39,457 nucleotides of DNA from Saprospiraceae bacterium (GTDB taxonomy: Bacteria; Bacteroidota; Bacteroidia; Chitinophagales; Saprospiraceae), in assembly GCA_024103195.1 (NCBI GenBank), contig JAGFIW010000242.1:1-39457 (forward strand). The letters run 5' to 3'. The notes beneath the pieces were generated by a model. It ran no database searches, was not told the origin of the DNA, and worked only from the letters and a program-made list of their open reading frames with translations. This document shows, one piece after another, positions 25,776 through 35,286 of this stretch (the stretch's first letter is position 1; each line of letters opens with the position of its first letter). The position numbers and the translations under genes were made by a program.

Positions 25776-27455
25776 ATGAGATACTTGATTCTTCCCGCCC
25801 TTTTTTGTCTGGCCGGGAATACAGCCCTTTGGGCGCAGCAACCCGGTGCCGGTCGATTGAGTGGCAGCTTCCAGACCAACGTCAACTTTTTTCAGCGGGA
25901 TTCGTCCATCGGCGCCGCCAATACACCGGGATATGATCGCCAATTGCTCGGCAATGAGTCCTGGCTCAATCTCGATTATTCCAATTGGGGGTTTGATGTC
26001 GGGCTGCGGTTTGACCTGTTCAACAACACCAACCTGTTCGACCCGCTGGGCTCTTTCAACGGTCTGGGCATCGGGCGCTGGTACATCCGCCGCAAAATCG
26101 GCGATTTCACCATCATGGGAGGACATATTTACGACCAGATCGGGAGCGGCGTCATATTCAGGGCTTATGAAGCCCGGCCTTTGGCTATTGACAACGCGCT
26201 TTACGGTGCACGGGTCAGTTATCAGATCTCGGATGACTGGCAGGTAAAGGTTTTTTCCGGCAAACAACGCAACATCTTTTCCTCCTATCATCCCACCCTC
26301 TCCGGCGCAGCCGTGGAGGGTTACGTGGCCGGCAACGCCGAAGGCACCTGGTCCATCGTCCCGGGAGCCGGTGTTGTCATGCGCACCACCGATGATGCCA
26401 CCATGAACCAAATCATAGCCGCCATCGAGAGCTATACCCCCGAAGACGGTTTCATCCCCAATTACAATACACGGGCTGCCACCATCTACAACACCCTCTC
26501 GGCCGGCAACGTGACCTGGTATGTCGAAGGAGCCTACAAGACCAATGATGTGTTTTACGACCCCTTTGCCGAAAAACACAACTGGAACGGATCGGTCACA
26601 CAAGGGCGCCTCGTTTCAAGACCCGGCAACATCATCTACACTTCCCTCGGATACAATACCGGCGGACTGGGCGTTATTGTCGAGGCCAAACGCACCCAGG
26701 ATTTCACCTTTCGCGTTGATCCATTTGTCAACCAACTCCGGGGCATGGTCAATTTTCTCCCCCCCATGGCCCGCGTCAATACCTACCGCCTGACGGCACG
26801 TTATAATGCCGCTACCCAGGAAATCGGCGAAACGGCCGGGCAGGTCAGCCTGCGATATGCCCTCAACGACCGTTGGTCCGTCAATGTGGATTACAGCCAG
26901 ATCATGGACCTCGATATGCAGGATCTGTTCTACCGGGAAGTCTATACCGAGGTAAATGCCAAACCCGGCGATGCCTGGAATATCCTGGCCGGCGTCCAGC
27001 ACCAATGGTACAATCAGTTCATTTATGAAGGAAAAATTGTCGATGGCCGTCCGGCACGGATCGGAACCATAACCCCCTACGCCGACATCCAGTACAACAT
27101 CGATGACACCAGGGCCATTCGCGCCGAATTTTCCACCATGTTTACCGGGTGGCTCAACGACGCCCCCACCCGGGATTACGGCAACTGGCTGTTCGGACTG
27201 CTGGAATACACCATTGCGCCACACTGGACGTTTACGGTCGCGGACATGTGGAATTTCAAGCGATATGATCTCAACACCCGCCAAAAAGTCAAAGCCGTCC
27301 ATTATCCGAGGGTGGATGTCTTCTATGCCACCGGACCCACCCGGGTAGCCCTGTCTTACATCAAACAAGTGGACGGAATCGTCTGTACGGGCGGTATTTG
27401 CCGTTACGAACCGGCGTTCAGCGGATTCCGGATGAACATGCAAACCAATTTCTGA
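25776..27455 (+). CDS. DUF6029-family outer-membrane beta-barrel protein
   Basis: A 559-residue exported protein. MRYLILPALFCLAGNTALWA is a signal peptide ending before Gln21. The mature part is aromatic-rich beta-strand sequence (GRLSGSFQTNVNFFQRD, WGFDVGLRFDLFNN, GVIVEAKRTQDF) ending in a C-terminal Phe, as in outer-membrane barrels. It matches the Bacteroidota DUF6029 pattern. The frame is open far upstream to 25629, but those 49 codons overlap the divergent gene and precede the signal peptide. It is followed after 5 bp by an Omp28-like lipoprotein, a pairing common in this phylum, which suggests a shared but unknown envelope function. Confidence 0.82.
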   Translation: MRYLILPALFCLAGNTALWAQQPGAGRLSGSFQTNVNFFQRDSSIGAANTPGYDRQLLGNESWLNLDYSNWGFDVGLRFDLFNNTNLFDPLGSFNGLGIGRWYIRRKIGDFTIMGGHIYDQIGSGVIFRAYEARPLAIDNALYGARVSYQISDDWQVKVFSGKQRNIFSSYHPTLSGAAVEGYVAGNAEGTWSIVPGAGVVMRTTDDATMNQIIAAIESYTPEDGFIPNYNTRAATIYNTLSAGNVTWYVEGAYKTNDVFYDPFAEKHNWNGSVTQGRLVSRPGNIIYTSLGYNTGGLGVIVEAKRTQDFTFRVDPFVNQLRGMVNFLPPMARVNTYRLTARYNAATQEIGETAGQVSLRYALNDRWSVNVDYSQIMDLDMQDLFYREVYTEVNAKPGDAWNILAGVQHQWYNQFIYEGKIVDGRPARIGTITPYADIQYNIDDTRAIRAEFSTMFTGWLNDAPTRDYGNWLFGLLEYTIAPHWTFTVADMWNFKRYDLNTRQKVKAVHYPRVDVFYATGPTRVALSYIKQVDGIVCTGGICRYEPAFSGFRMNMQTNF

Positions 27456-27460
27456 CTGTG

Positions 27461-28291
27461 ATGAATGCCCGCTCTGCCCATTCCTTCCTTTTGCTTTTGA
27501 TCCTTCTGCTCACCGGCTGCAAGGAAATATCCCCGGATGTGGTGTTCGGACCACCCGCCGGATTGGGTGACCGCGTAGTGCTTGTGGAGGAATTCACCGG
27601 TGCCCAATGCATTTTTTGCCCCCCGGGCAGTGAGGAATTGGAAAACCTCCTGATTCTGTATCCGGATAATCTCGCCGTGGTATCCATCCATACCGGATTT
27701 TTCGCTACCCCCATCCCCAACAAAAGCAAGTATGATTTTCGCACACCGGAAGGCGATGCCCTGAATGTCTTCCTGGGCTCTCCGGACAAGGGATATCCGA
27801 GTTCCATCATCAACCGGCGGAATTTTCCCGGTGAGACAAGCCTGCATAACGTCATCACCAAATGGCCGGCTTATATCGAATCGGAAACCACCCAGGAAGC
27901 CGCTTTCGGCCTTGACCTGCAACCGGAATTTGATCCTGCCACGCGTGAATTGACCGTTCAGGTGACCGGTATTGCCCGTCGTGCCGTCAATAATCCGCTC
28001 AGGATTACCGTGATGATTACCGAGAGCGGTATCGTGGATTATCAAAAGGACGCCATCCTGGGCGAAATTCCCGAATATGTGCACAAACATGTACTGCGCG
28101 GGATGGTCAATTCCAACGCAGAAGGGGATGTATTGGCACCCGGAGCAACGGCGGGCCAAACCCTCCTCTACCAGGGTTCCCGCACTTTGCCCGCCGATTG
28201 GAAGGAAGACAAATGCGAACTGGTCGCTTTCATTTCGGATGGCAATACGCGGTATGTGTACCAGGCGGCCAAGAAGAAACTGTTTCCTTGA
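27461..28291 (+). CDS. Omp28-related lipoprotein with a thioredoxin-like CxxC motif
   Basis: A 276-residue lipoprotein (lipobox LLTGC, Cys20). The domain after residue 35 begins RVVLVEEFTGAQCIFCPPGS with Cys50 and Cys53 in a CxxC motif, then LAVVSIHTGFFATP, as in Omp28 and related Bacteroidota proteins with a thioredoxin-like fold. The CxxC could act on disulfides or bind a metal or ligand. ATG 27461 begins the signal segment; the frame also runs 21 codons into the upstream gene. It lies 5 bp after the DUF6029 gene. Confidence 0.84.
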   Translation: MNARSAHSFLLLLILLLTGCKEISPDVVFGPPAGLGDRVVLVEEFTGAQCIFCPPGSEELENLLILYPDNLAVVSIHTGFFATPIPNKSKYDFRTPEGDALNVFLGSPDKGYPSSIINRRNFPGETSLHNVITKWPAYIESETTQEAAFGLDLQPEFDPATRELTVQVTGIARRAVNNPLRITVMITESGIVDYQKDAILGEIPEYVHKHVLRGMVNSNAEGDVLAPGATAGQTLLYQGSRTLPADWKEDKCELVAFISDGNTRYVYQAAKKKLFP

Positions 28292-28341
28292 AATGCCGCC
28301 ATCCGGGTAACCTGAAGCACCGGCTTCCCGTTTACCCGTAC

Positions 28342-28375
28342 TTTGTAATGTCCGTCAACGACCCACCTACCTTTG
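28342..28375 (+). promoter_or_regulatory. Promoter of the CNNM-patatin unit
   Basis: TTTG (28342-28345), a 22-bp spacer, then TACCTTTG (28368-28375) matches both Bacteroidota promoter elements. The -7 element ends seven bases before ATG 28383, so the leader would be only a few bases or absent. Confidence 0.6.
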
Positions 28376-28382
28376 CCAGATC

Positions 28383-29642
28383 ATGATTATTGCCTTGCTG
28401 GTCACATTGCTTCTTTCCGCCCTGTTCTCGGGCGTGGAAATCGCCTATGTCTCGGCCAGCAAACTGAGGGTGGAACTCAAAAAACAACAAGGCGGCCTCC
28501 GTTCCCGGCTGATCGCCCGATTTTACGCCGATCCGGCCCGATTCCTGGGATCCATGCTGGTGGGCAACAATATCGCCCTTGTCATTTTTACCCTCCTGCT
28601 CTCCTCGCTCCTCACACCCGTTTACACACCTCTTTTCGGAGAAGAATTCCTGACGCCGTTCCTCATTACCCTGACCGGAACAATCATTGTCCTGATCTTC
28701 GGCGAATTCCTTCCCAAGGTAATTTTCAGGACGTATGGTGAAGTGGTACTCTACAATCTGGCCGTACCCGTACGGATCCTGACATTTTTGTTTGCCCTTC
28801 CTGCCGGAGCGCTTACCTGGTTGTCCAACCGGCTGCTCCGGCTGCTGACCAAAACCACAGAGAATTTTCAGGACAATACGTTCAGTCGCCTGGAACTCGA
28901 GAGTCTCGTTCGGGACTCCCAGAGCTTTTCCGAAACACGCATAGACACCGACCTGTTTGGAAAAGCCCTCCATCTCAAACAGGTGAGGGTCAAAGACTGC
29001 ATGGTACCGCGCACGGAAATCGAGGCGGTTGACGTCAACGACGGTTTGGAAGAATTGCGAAAGCTTTTCGTGGAGAGCAAATTATCCCGTCTGCTGGTCA
29101 TAGACGGCGACATTGATAATGTTCTCGGTTATGTCCACCACCAACAAATGCTCAACGGGAAGGGAAGTATCCGCAAAATGATCTTTCAAATTCCTTTTGT
29201 CCCCGAATCCATGAAAGTGCAGGATTTGCTCAATCTTTTCATCAAGGAGAAAACCAGCCTGGCTTGTGTGGTGGATGAATACGGCGGCACATCGGGCATC
29301 ATTACCATGGAGGACATCCTCGAACAGATTTTTGGAGAAATCGAGGATGAACACGACGAGGAAGAATACACGGAAGAAAAATGGGGAGACGGGAATTACC
29401 GTTTTTCGGGACGCCTGGAGATCGATTACCTGAATGAAAAATACCCGGAACTGCAATTGCCCAAAGGGGAATATCATACGCTTTCCGGCTATCTCGTCAT
29501 CACTACCGAACATATTCCGGAGGAGGGCACCGAAATCGTCCTGCCTCCATATCGGTTTGTCCTTGAAAAAGTGAGCGACAAGAAAATCGAAATCATCCAC
29601 GTACACCGACTGGGGCCCGAAGATGAAGAGATGGCTCCATAA
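28383..29642 (+). CDS. CNNM/CorC-family membrane protein with CBS pair (hemolysin family)
   Basis: A 419-residue protein of the HlyC/CorC family. The transmembrane CNNM domain (about 1-170) begins LLLSALFSGVEIAYVSASKL and holds several spans. A CBS pair follows (about 195-310: MVPRTEIEAVD, VVDEYGGTSGIITMEDILEQIFGE), then an acidic linker and a CorC_HlyC domain (about 335-415). Family members are linked to Mg2+/Co2+ transport or efflux; some Bacteroidota copies (GldE) act in gliding, which cannot be decided here. Its last 20 bases overlap the patatin gene in another frame. Confidence 0.88.
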   Translation: MIIALLVTLLLSALFSGVEIAYVSASKLRVELKKQQGGLRSRLIARFYADPARFLGSMLVGNNIALVIFTLLLSSLLTPVYTPLFGEEFLTPFLITLTGTIIVLIFGEFLPKVIFRTYGEVVLYNLAVPVRILTFLFALPAGALTWLSNRLLRLLTKTTENFQDNTFSRLELESLVRDSQSFSETRIDTDLFGKALHLKQVRVKDCMVPRTEIEAVDVNDGLEELRKLFVESKLSRLLVIDGDIDNVLGYVHHQQMLNGKGSIRKMIFQIPFVPESMKVQDLLNLFIKEKTSLACVVDEYGGTSGIITMEDILEQIFGEIEDEHDEEEYTEEKWGDGNYRFSGRLEIDYLNEKYPELQLPKGEYHTLSGYLVITTEHIPEEGTEIVLPPYRFVLEKVSDKKIEIIHVHRLGPEDEEMAP

Positions 29643-31830
29643 TCTGCTCCATTCATTTGCCTTCCGGCTAATGCTCCTTCATTTCAGGGAGCATTTTATT
29701 CTCGTCCTGTTTTGGATTTTCATTGTCCTTATCCTGCACGGTGCCGTTTTTTCCCTTTTCGGCATTCGGCTCCTGCTCCTGCTGCCCGAATACCGCGGAG
29801 AGACCTCTCCGCTGAGTTATATGCTACTGGGTGGAACATATGGCGGATTGTGGATGACGTGGAACCTTGTCACCTATCTCCTTTATGCCCGCAGATTCCC
29901 TTTTCTCGGGACACTTTCCTGGCCGCTGCGCCTCTTTTCCTTCAACAACAGCCTGCTGCCTCTCGCCATGACCGTGCATTACATGATCCTGTCAGGAAGG
30001 CTGCAGGTCAGCGAAGGAGGATTCAGCCAGCAGGAAGCCCTCCTGAATCTCCTCGCCTTTCTGGGAGGTTGTGTTCTCATCATGGTAATCCTGTCCTTGT
30101 ATCTCACCCTGACCAATAAAGACATTTACCACTTTGGCCACCGCCTGTCCCGACAGATGGAAAAAAGAGAGGACAGGGACCCGGGCAAAGAAAACTGGGG
30201 AGTGGAAAATTATATCTCCGCCCGCGGGCACTTCCGGCGAACCCGTACACTCACCGGAGAAGAAACCGGTGTCATTCGGGATATCTATCGGCAAAATCAT
30301 CTCAATACGCTGCTCCTTCAGGTAGTTGGCATGGTAATCCTCATTCTGCTGGGTCGCATGGCCGAACTCGATTGGGTCCGTATCCCTGCAGGGGCTTCCC
30401 TGCTGATCCTTCTGTCTGTGGGCCTGGCGATGATCGGCGCCATCTCTTATTGGTTCGGACCCTGGCGTTTCATGGTATTTCTGTTGCTGCTGGCCATTCT
30501 GGAAGGGGCCAGTGGGCGATGGGCGATCCGGCGACCTACAGCGCCGATCGGTCCAGTGGCGAAAGGGAAGCCGCTGCCCGCCTACACCAACGAGGCCCTG
30601 GACAGCCTGTTCGACACCACCGCAATCCGGGAAGACCGGCAAGCCATGGAATCCATCCTGGAGGCCTGGAAGGCACGTCAGGAAAATCCCTTGCCTCCCC
30701 TGGTGATCGTGACCGCCAGTGGGGGTGGACTCAGGGCCGCCCTGTGGACCATGCAAGTGGCCCGGCAACTCGATCGTGCCATCCCCGGAGGATTGGTCAC
30801 CCGCACAGCAGCTCTGACAGGCGCTTCGGGTGGTGTCCTCGCTCTTGCCTTCCTTCGTGAATTGTGGTGGAGGGAACAAAAGGGAATGCTTCCGTCATGG
30901 ACCAATGACCGGTATCTCGATCAAATCGGCCTTGACCTTCTCAATTCTGTCGCCTTCAGCCTGGTCAGCAATGATATTTTCCATTTCGGTACGCCGGTAT
31001 CCTCCCAGGACGGACGGATCATCAAAGATCGCGGCTTCCATTTCGAGCGCCAATGGATGGAAAATACAGGGAACGTGTTTCCGGCCCGTTTAGGTGCATA
31101 CCGGGAACCGGAAGCCAACGGCGAAATACCCTTGCTATTCATTACGCCCTCCATCCTCCATGACGGTCGGCGATTGTTAATCAGTCCGCAAGGTGTCAGT
31201 CATTTGTGCCGACCGCCGCATGGCGATCCCCCGGCCGGACACTTTGCCGTGGATGGCGTTGATTTCGGCCGGTTTTTCCGCCATCTGAATCCCATGGATT
31301 TGCCTTTCAGTACGGCGCTCAGGATGAACGCCACTTTCCCCTATATCCTTCCCGCCGTCAGCATGCCCTCTGATCCGGTCATTGACATCATTGATGCCGG
31401 TATCCGGGACAATTACGGCGCTTCCCTTGCTGTTAGGTTGATCCAGCAACACCGCGAATGGATTCGTCGGAATACATCAGGGGTAGTCCTGGTCCAGATC
31501 CGTTGTTGGGAAAAGGACCCCGAACCCGGATCCGACCGCCGTCAGGGATGGATCGGAGAGTGGTTCAAACCATTTGGGCTTCTGGGGCAACCTTCGCGAT
31601 TTCAGGATTTCGAACAGGATGCCGGCACCAGTCTGCTGAAAGAAACGCTCGGGAACACACCCCTGCGGGTTGTTCGGTTCATCTACCAGCCTCAGTCCGG
31701 GTTACCCCCTCCGTCCCTCTCCTTCCACCTCACACGGAGAGAAAAACAAGACATTCTGAAGGCCTGGGAAAACCCGGCCAACCAGGAGGCTTTGAAGGCC
31801 GTGGAATCCGCATTGAGTGTCCCTCGTTAA
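29623..31830 (+). CDS. Membrane-anchored patatin-like phospholipase
   Basis: A 735-residue protein. The N-terminal ~310 residues contain several membrane spans (about 20-55, 65-90, 110-125, 140-165, 230-305). A patatin lipase domain follows: oxyanion loop TASGGGLRAALW (about 363-374), nucleophile Ser402 in GASGG and Asp591 in DAGIRDNYG, the last replacing the usual DGG/DGA. The Ser-Asp dyad is intact, so it is probably an active lipid acyl hydrolase facing the cytoplasm or membrane. It overlaps the CNNM gene by 20 bp, so the two are probably co-translated. Confidence 0.86.
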   Translation: MKRWLHNLLHSFAFRLMLLHFREHFILVLFWIFIVLILHGAVFSLFGIRLLLLLPEYRGETSPLSYMLLGGTYGGLWMTWNLVTYLLYARRFPFLGTLSWPLRLFSFNNSLLPLAMTVHYMILSGRLQVSEGGFSQQEALLNLLAFLGGCVLIMVILSLYLTLTNKDIYHFGHRLSRQMEKREDRDPGKENWGVENYISARGHFRRTRTLTGEETGVIRDIYRQNHLNTLLLQVVGMVILILLGRMAELDWVRIPAGASLLILLSVGLAMIGAISYWFGPWRFMVFLLLLAILEGASGRWAIRRPTAPIGPVAKGKPLPAYTNEALDSLFDTTAIREDRQAMESILEAWKARQENPLPPLVIVTASGGGLRAALWTMQVARQLDRAIPGGLVTRTAALTGASGGVLALAFLRELWWREQKGMLPSWTNDRYLDQIGLDLLNSVAFSLVSNDIFHFGTPVSSQDGRIIKDRGFHFERQWMENTGNVFPARLGAYREPEANGEIPLLFITPSILHDGRRLLISPQGVSHLCRPPHGDPPAGHFAVDGVDFGRFFRHLNPMDLPFSTALRMNATFPYILPAVSMPSDPVIDIIDAGIRDNYGASLAVRLIQQHREWIRRNTSGVVLVQIRCWEKDPEPGSDRRQGWIGEWFKPFGLLGQPSRFQDFEQDAGTSLLKETLGNTPLRVVRFIYQPQSGLPPPSLSFHLTRREKQDILKAWENPANQEALKAVESALSVPR

Positions 31831-31851
31831 GGCATTAACGCATGGGGGTGG

Positions 31852-31859
31852 TACCTTTG
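31852..31859 (+). promoter_or_regulatory. -7 element directly before mfd
   Basis: TACCTTTG matches TAnnTTTG exactly and ends four bases before the GTG start of mfd at 31864. No TTG lies at normal -33 spacing. If functional, the mfd transcript would be leaderless. Confidence 0.45.
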
Positions 31860-31863
31860 GGGC

Positions 31864-34800
31864 GTGGATCAACTGGATCAACTTCTCAGCGCCTACCGAC
31901 AGGATGACACCATCCGGCAACTGGCTCAAGCGCTGAATGAAACCAGTCCACGCCGCGTTCATTTGCAGAAACTGGCCGGTTCACAAGCCTGCCTCGTATT
32001 GCTGGCCGTCTATCTTCAGCAACCCGGACAGCATCTCTGGATTGCCCGCGATCAGGAGGAAGCCGCCTATCTGCAGAATACCCTCGACAATCTGATGCCG
32101 GACCGTCCGGTGCGTTTGCTCCCCGACTCTTTCAAACGCCCGGGATATTTCGCCGAAATCAGCAGCCATAACGTGCTGCAACGCACCGAAGTGGTCAACC
32201 AGCTGAGTACAGGAAATCCAGTTCCTGAAATTGTGGTCACTTACCCGGAGGCCCTGATCGAAAAGGTGCTCCAACCGGAGGCGCTCCAGAAAAACCGGAT
32301 CAGTATCGTACGTGGAGAAAATCTCGACCTGGATTTTGCCTTCGAATTATTGCTTGAATACGGATTTGAAAAAGTCGATTTTGTTTACGAACCCGGACAG
32401 TTTTCCATTCGCGGCGGGATCGTGGATATTTTTTCCTATGGCAATGAATGGCCCTACAGGGTCGAACTCTTCGACGTGGAGGTGGAAAGCATCCGCACTT
32501 TCGATCCCTTGACCCAATTATCCCGCCAGCGCGTCGAACGGGTCAATATTATCCCTGATGCCCACCGCGGATACGAACCCGGCCAAAAAACCAACCTGTT
32601 GGATATCCTCCCGTCCACGACCACCTTGTGGATGGAGGACCCGGTATTTGTCCTGGAACGGTGTGAGTCGGCATACCGGCAGGCCATTGATTTTACCCCC
32701 GATCTGCTGCCTGGCGAACAGGAAACCCTTGCCGCCTTTTTCAGGGAAAAACCTTTGGTATCACCCGGAGAGATCATCGACGCCATCAGCCGCTATGGCC
32801 TTGTTTGTACCGCCAACCTGCCTCCGGAAATGGTACCGGATATCCAATTGGAAATGGGAGGCAGGCCACAACCTCACTTCAACAAAAATTTCAAACTTCT
32901 CATCGAGGACCTGCGCGAACATCATCGCAAAGGGTATTCCTTTTTTCTTTTCACCGACAACCCCCGCCAGATAGAGCGGTTCCATGCGATTTTTGAAGAA
33001 TTGGAAGCCAGCATCATTATCCATCCGGTGATCAAAGCCATCCACCAGGGTTTCATTGACGACAGACTCAAAGTACTCTGCTACACCGACCACCAGATAT
33101 TCAACCGGTTCCACGCCTTCAAATTACGCAGGGGATTTACACGCGATCAGGCCATCAACCTGCGCATGCTGCGCGAACTGAGTCCCGGTGATTTTGTCAC
33201 CCATATCGACCATGGGGTCGGACGGTACAGCGGTCTTGAAAAAATCGAGGTCAATGGCCACGTCCAGGAATCCGTTCGGATCATTTATAAAAACAATGAC
33301 ATCCTATATGTAGGCATCAATTCCCTCCACAAATTGGCGCGGTATGTAGGCAAGGAAGGTACCGAGCCACAACTCAGCAAACTGGGATCGGAGTCCTGGA
33401 AAAACCTCAAGGCCAAGACCAAACGAAAGGTCAAGGATATCGCCCGCGAACTCATTTCTCTTTATGCGCGCAGAAGGGCAACTCCCGGTTTTGCTTTTGC
33501 CCCGGATGGATATCTTCAAAATGAATTGGAGGCTTCATTTCTGTACGAAGACACTCCCGATCAATTTACCGCCACCCAGGAAGTCAAGTCGGATATGGAA
33601 AAGCCGCATCCCATGGATCGTCTGGTTTGTGGAGATGTGGGATTCGGAAAAACGGAAGTGGCCATCCGCGCCGCTTTCAAAGCGGTCGTCAACGGAAAGC
33701 AGGTAGCCGTACTGGTTCCCACCACCATTCTTGCCCTGCAGCACTTCCGCACCTTTTCCGGCCGTCTTGCTGAATTTGGCTGTACGGTCGATTATCTCAA
33801 CCGCTTTCGCAGCGCATCCGACAAAAAACAAATCCTCCACCAACTCCAGGACGGCAGTATCGACGTGATCATAGGCACCCATGCCCTCCTTTCCAAAGAA
33901 GTCTCATTTCGGGATCTGGGTTTGTTGATTATCGATGAGGAACAGAAATTTGGCGTAGCTTCCAAAGAAAAATTGCGCTCCCTGAGAGTCAATGTGGATA
34001 CCCTCACCCTCACGGCAACCCCCATTCCACGAACCCTGCAATTTTCGCTCATGGCGGCCCGTGACATGTCCATCATTCGCACTCCGCCACCCAATCGCCA
34101 GCCCATCCATACCGAATCCAGGATTTTTCACGAACCCTTTATCCGGGATGTCATTGAATATGAAGTCAACCGGGGCGGACAGGTGTTTTTTGTTCATAAC
34201 CGCGTCAAAAGCCTGGGCGAGACGGCCGATATGGTCATGCGCATGTGTCCCGGGGTCCGGGTCGCCGTGGCCCACGGCCAAATGGAATCCAATCAATTGG
34301 AAAAAACCCTTACGGCATTTATCGAAGGTACCTTCGATGTACTCGTCAGTACCAATATTATCGAAACCGGTCTCGATATTCCCAATGCCAACACCATCAT
34401 CATCCACAATGCCCACCAATACGGCCTCAGCGATCTGCACCAATTACGGGGACGTGTTGGTCGCTCAAATACCAAAGCATATTGTTATCTGATCCATCCT
34501 CCGTTGTCCGTCCTGACACCCGAAGCGCGGAAAAGGATCAAAACCATCGAAGATTTTTCCGATCTCGGCAGCGGATTCCAGATCGCCATGAGGGACCTCG
34601 ACATCCGGGGTGCCGGCAACATGCTCGGTGCCGAACAAAGCGGGTTCATTTCAGAGATCGGATTCGAAACTTACCAGCGTATCCTGGATGAAGCCATTCA
34701 GGAACTCAAAGAAGAAGATTTTGCCGAAACCTTCCACCAAGAACAAGAGAAAGATCGTGTCTGGATCAGGGAAGTGACCATTGACACCGACGCGGAAATG

Positions 34801-35250
34801 CACATTCCGGATGACTACGTCACCAATATTCAGGAACGTCTCAGTCTGTACACCCAACTGGACCAGATCGAAACCGAAGAAGTTCTCCAGGCTTTCAGCG
34901 ACATGATGGGTGATCGCTTTGGCCTCATTCCGGACCCGGTAAAGGAACTCTTCGACGGTCTTCGCCTGCGGTGGATTTGCAAGGAACTGGGATTTGAAAG
35001 ACTCACCCTGCGACAAGGCAAACTCCGGGCTTATTTCATTCATAATCCTCGCTCGTCCTATTATGACAGTCCCTTGTTCAAACGGCTGATGGCCCTAATG
35101 GCAGAAGCCTCCACCGGATTTTCCGTCAAACAAAACCGCCAAATGCTGATTGCCGCCAGGGACGGAGTCCCTCACCTCAAGGAGGCCCGCCATATCCTGT
35201 CCGCCCTGCAGCAAAACATTACCAACGAGTCTGCCACCACAATGTCCTGA
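31864..35250 (+). CDS. mfd: Transcription-repair coupling factor
   Basis: A 1128-residue DNA translocase that removes stalled RNA polymerase and recruits excision repair. The N-terminal UvrB-like region covers about 1-350 (LQKLAGSQACLVLLAVYLQ, SIRGGIVDIFSYG). The RNA polymerase interaction domain follows (about 440-510, GDFVTHIDHGVGRYSG). The RecG-like helicase has Walker A GDVGFGKT (about 590-597), DEEQ (about 689) and TATPIPRTLQFS. The C-terminal TRCF domain ends the protein. The start is GTG 31864; family N-terminal alignment supports it, since no ATG precedes the conserved region. The length is normal. Confidence 0.95.
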   Translation: MDQLDQLLSAYRQDDTIRQLAQALNETSPRRVHLQKLAGSQACLVLLAVYLQQPGQHLWIARDQEEAAYLQNTLDNLMPDRPVRLLPDSFKRPGYFAEISSHNVLQRTEVVNQLSTGNPVPEIVVTYPEALIEKVLQPEALQKNRISIVRGENLDLDFAFELLLEYGFEKVDFVYEPGQFSIRGGIVDIFSYGNEWPYRVELFDVEVESIRTFDPLTQLSRQRVERVNIIPDAHRGYEPGQKTNLLDILPSTTTLWMEDPVFVLERCESAYRQAIDFTPDLLPGEQETLAAFFREKPLVSPGEIIDAISRYGLVCTANLPPEMVPDIQLEMGGRPQPHFNKNFKLLIEDLREHHRKGYSFFLFTDNPRQIERFHAIFEELEASIIIHPVIKAIHQGFIDDRLKVLCYTDHQIFNRFHAFKLRRGFTRDQAINLRMLRELSPGDFVTHIDHGVGRYSGLEKIEVNGHVQESVRIIYKNNDILYVGINSLHKLARYVGKEGTEPQLSKLGSESWKNLKAKTKRKVKDIARELISLYARRRATPGFAFAPDGYLQNELEASFLYEDTPDQFTATQEVKSDMEKPHPMDRLVCGDVGFGKTEVAIRAAFKAVVNGKQVAVLVPTTILALQHFRTFSGRLAEFGCTVDYLNRFRSASDKKQILHQLQDGSIDVIIGTHALLSKEVSFRDLGLLIIDEEQKFGVASKEKLRSLRVNVDTLTLTATPIPRTLQFSLMAARDMSIIRTPPPNRQPIHTESRIFHEPFIRDVIEYEVNRGGQVFFVHNRVKSLGETADMVMRMCPGVRVAVAHGQMESNQLEKTLTAFIEGTFDVLVSTNIIETGLDIPNANTIIIHNAHQYGLSDLHQLRGRVGRSNTKAYCYLIHPPLSVLTPEARKRIKTIEDFSDLGSGFQIAMRDLDIRGAGNMLGAEQSGFISEIGFETYQRILDEAIQELKEEDFAETFHQEQEKDRVWIREVTIDTDAEMHIPDDYVTNIQERLSLYTQLDQIETEEVLQAFSDMMGDRFGLIPDPVKELFDGLRLRWICKELGFERLTLRQGKLRAYFIHNPRSSYYDSPLFKRLMALMAEASTGFSVKQNRQMLIAARDGVPHLKEARHILSALQQNITNESATTMS

Positions 35251-35286
35251 TCCGGCATGCCATTGTTGTCTGCACCTGGTGCTTGC

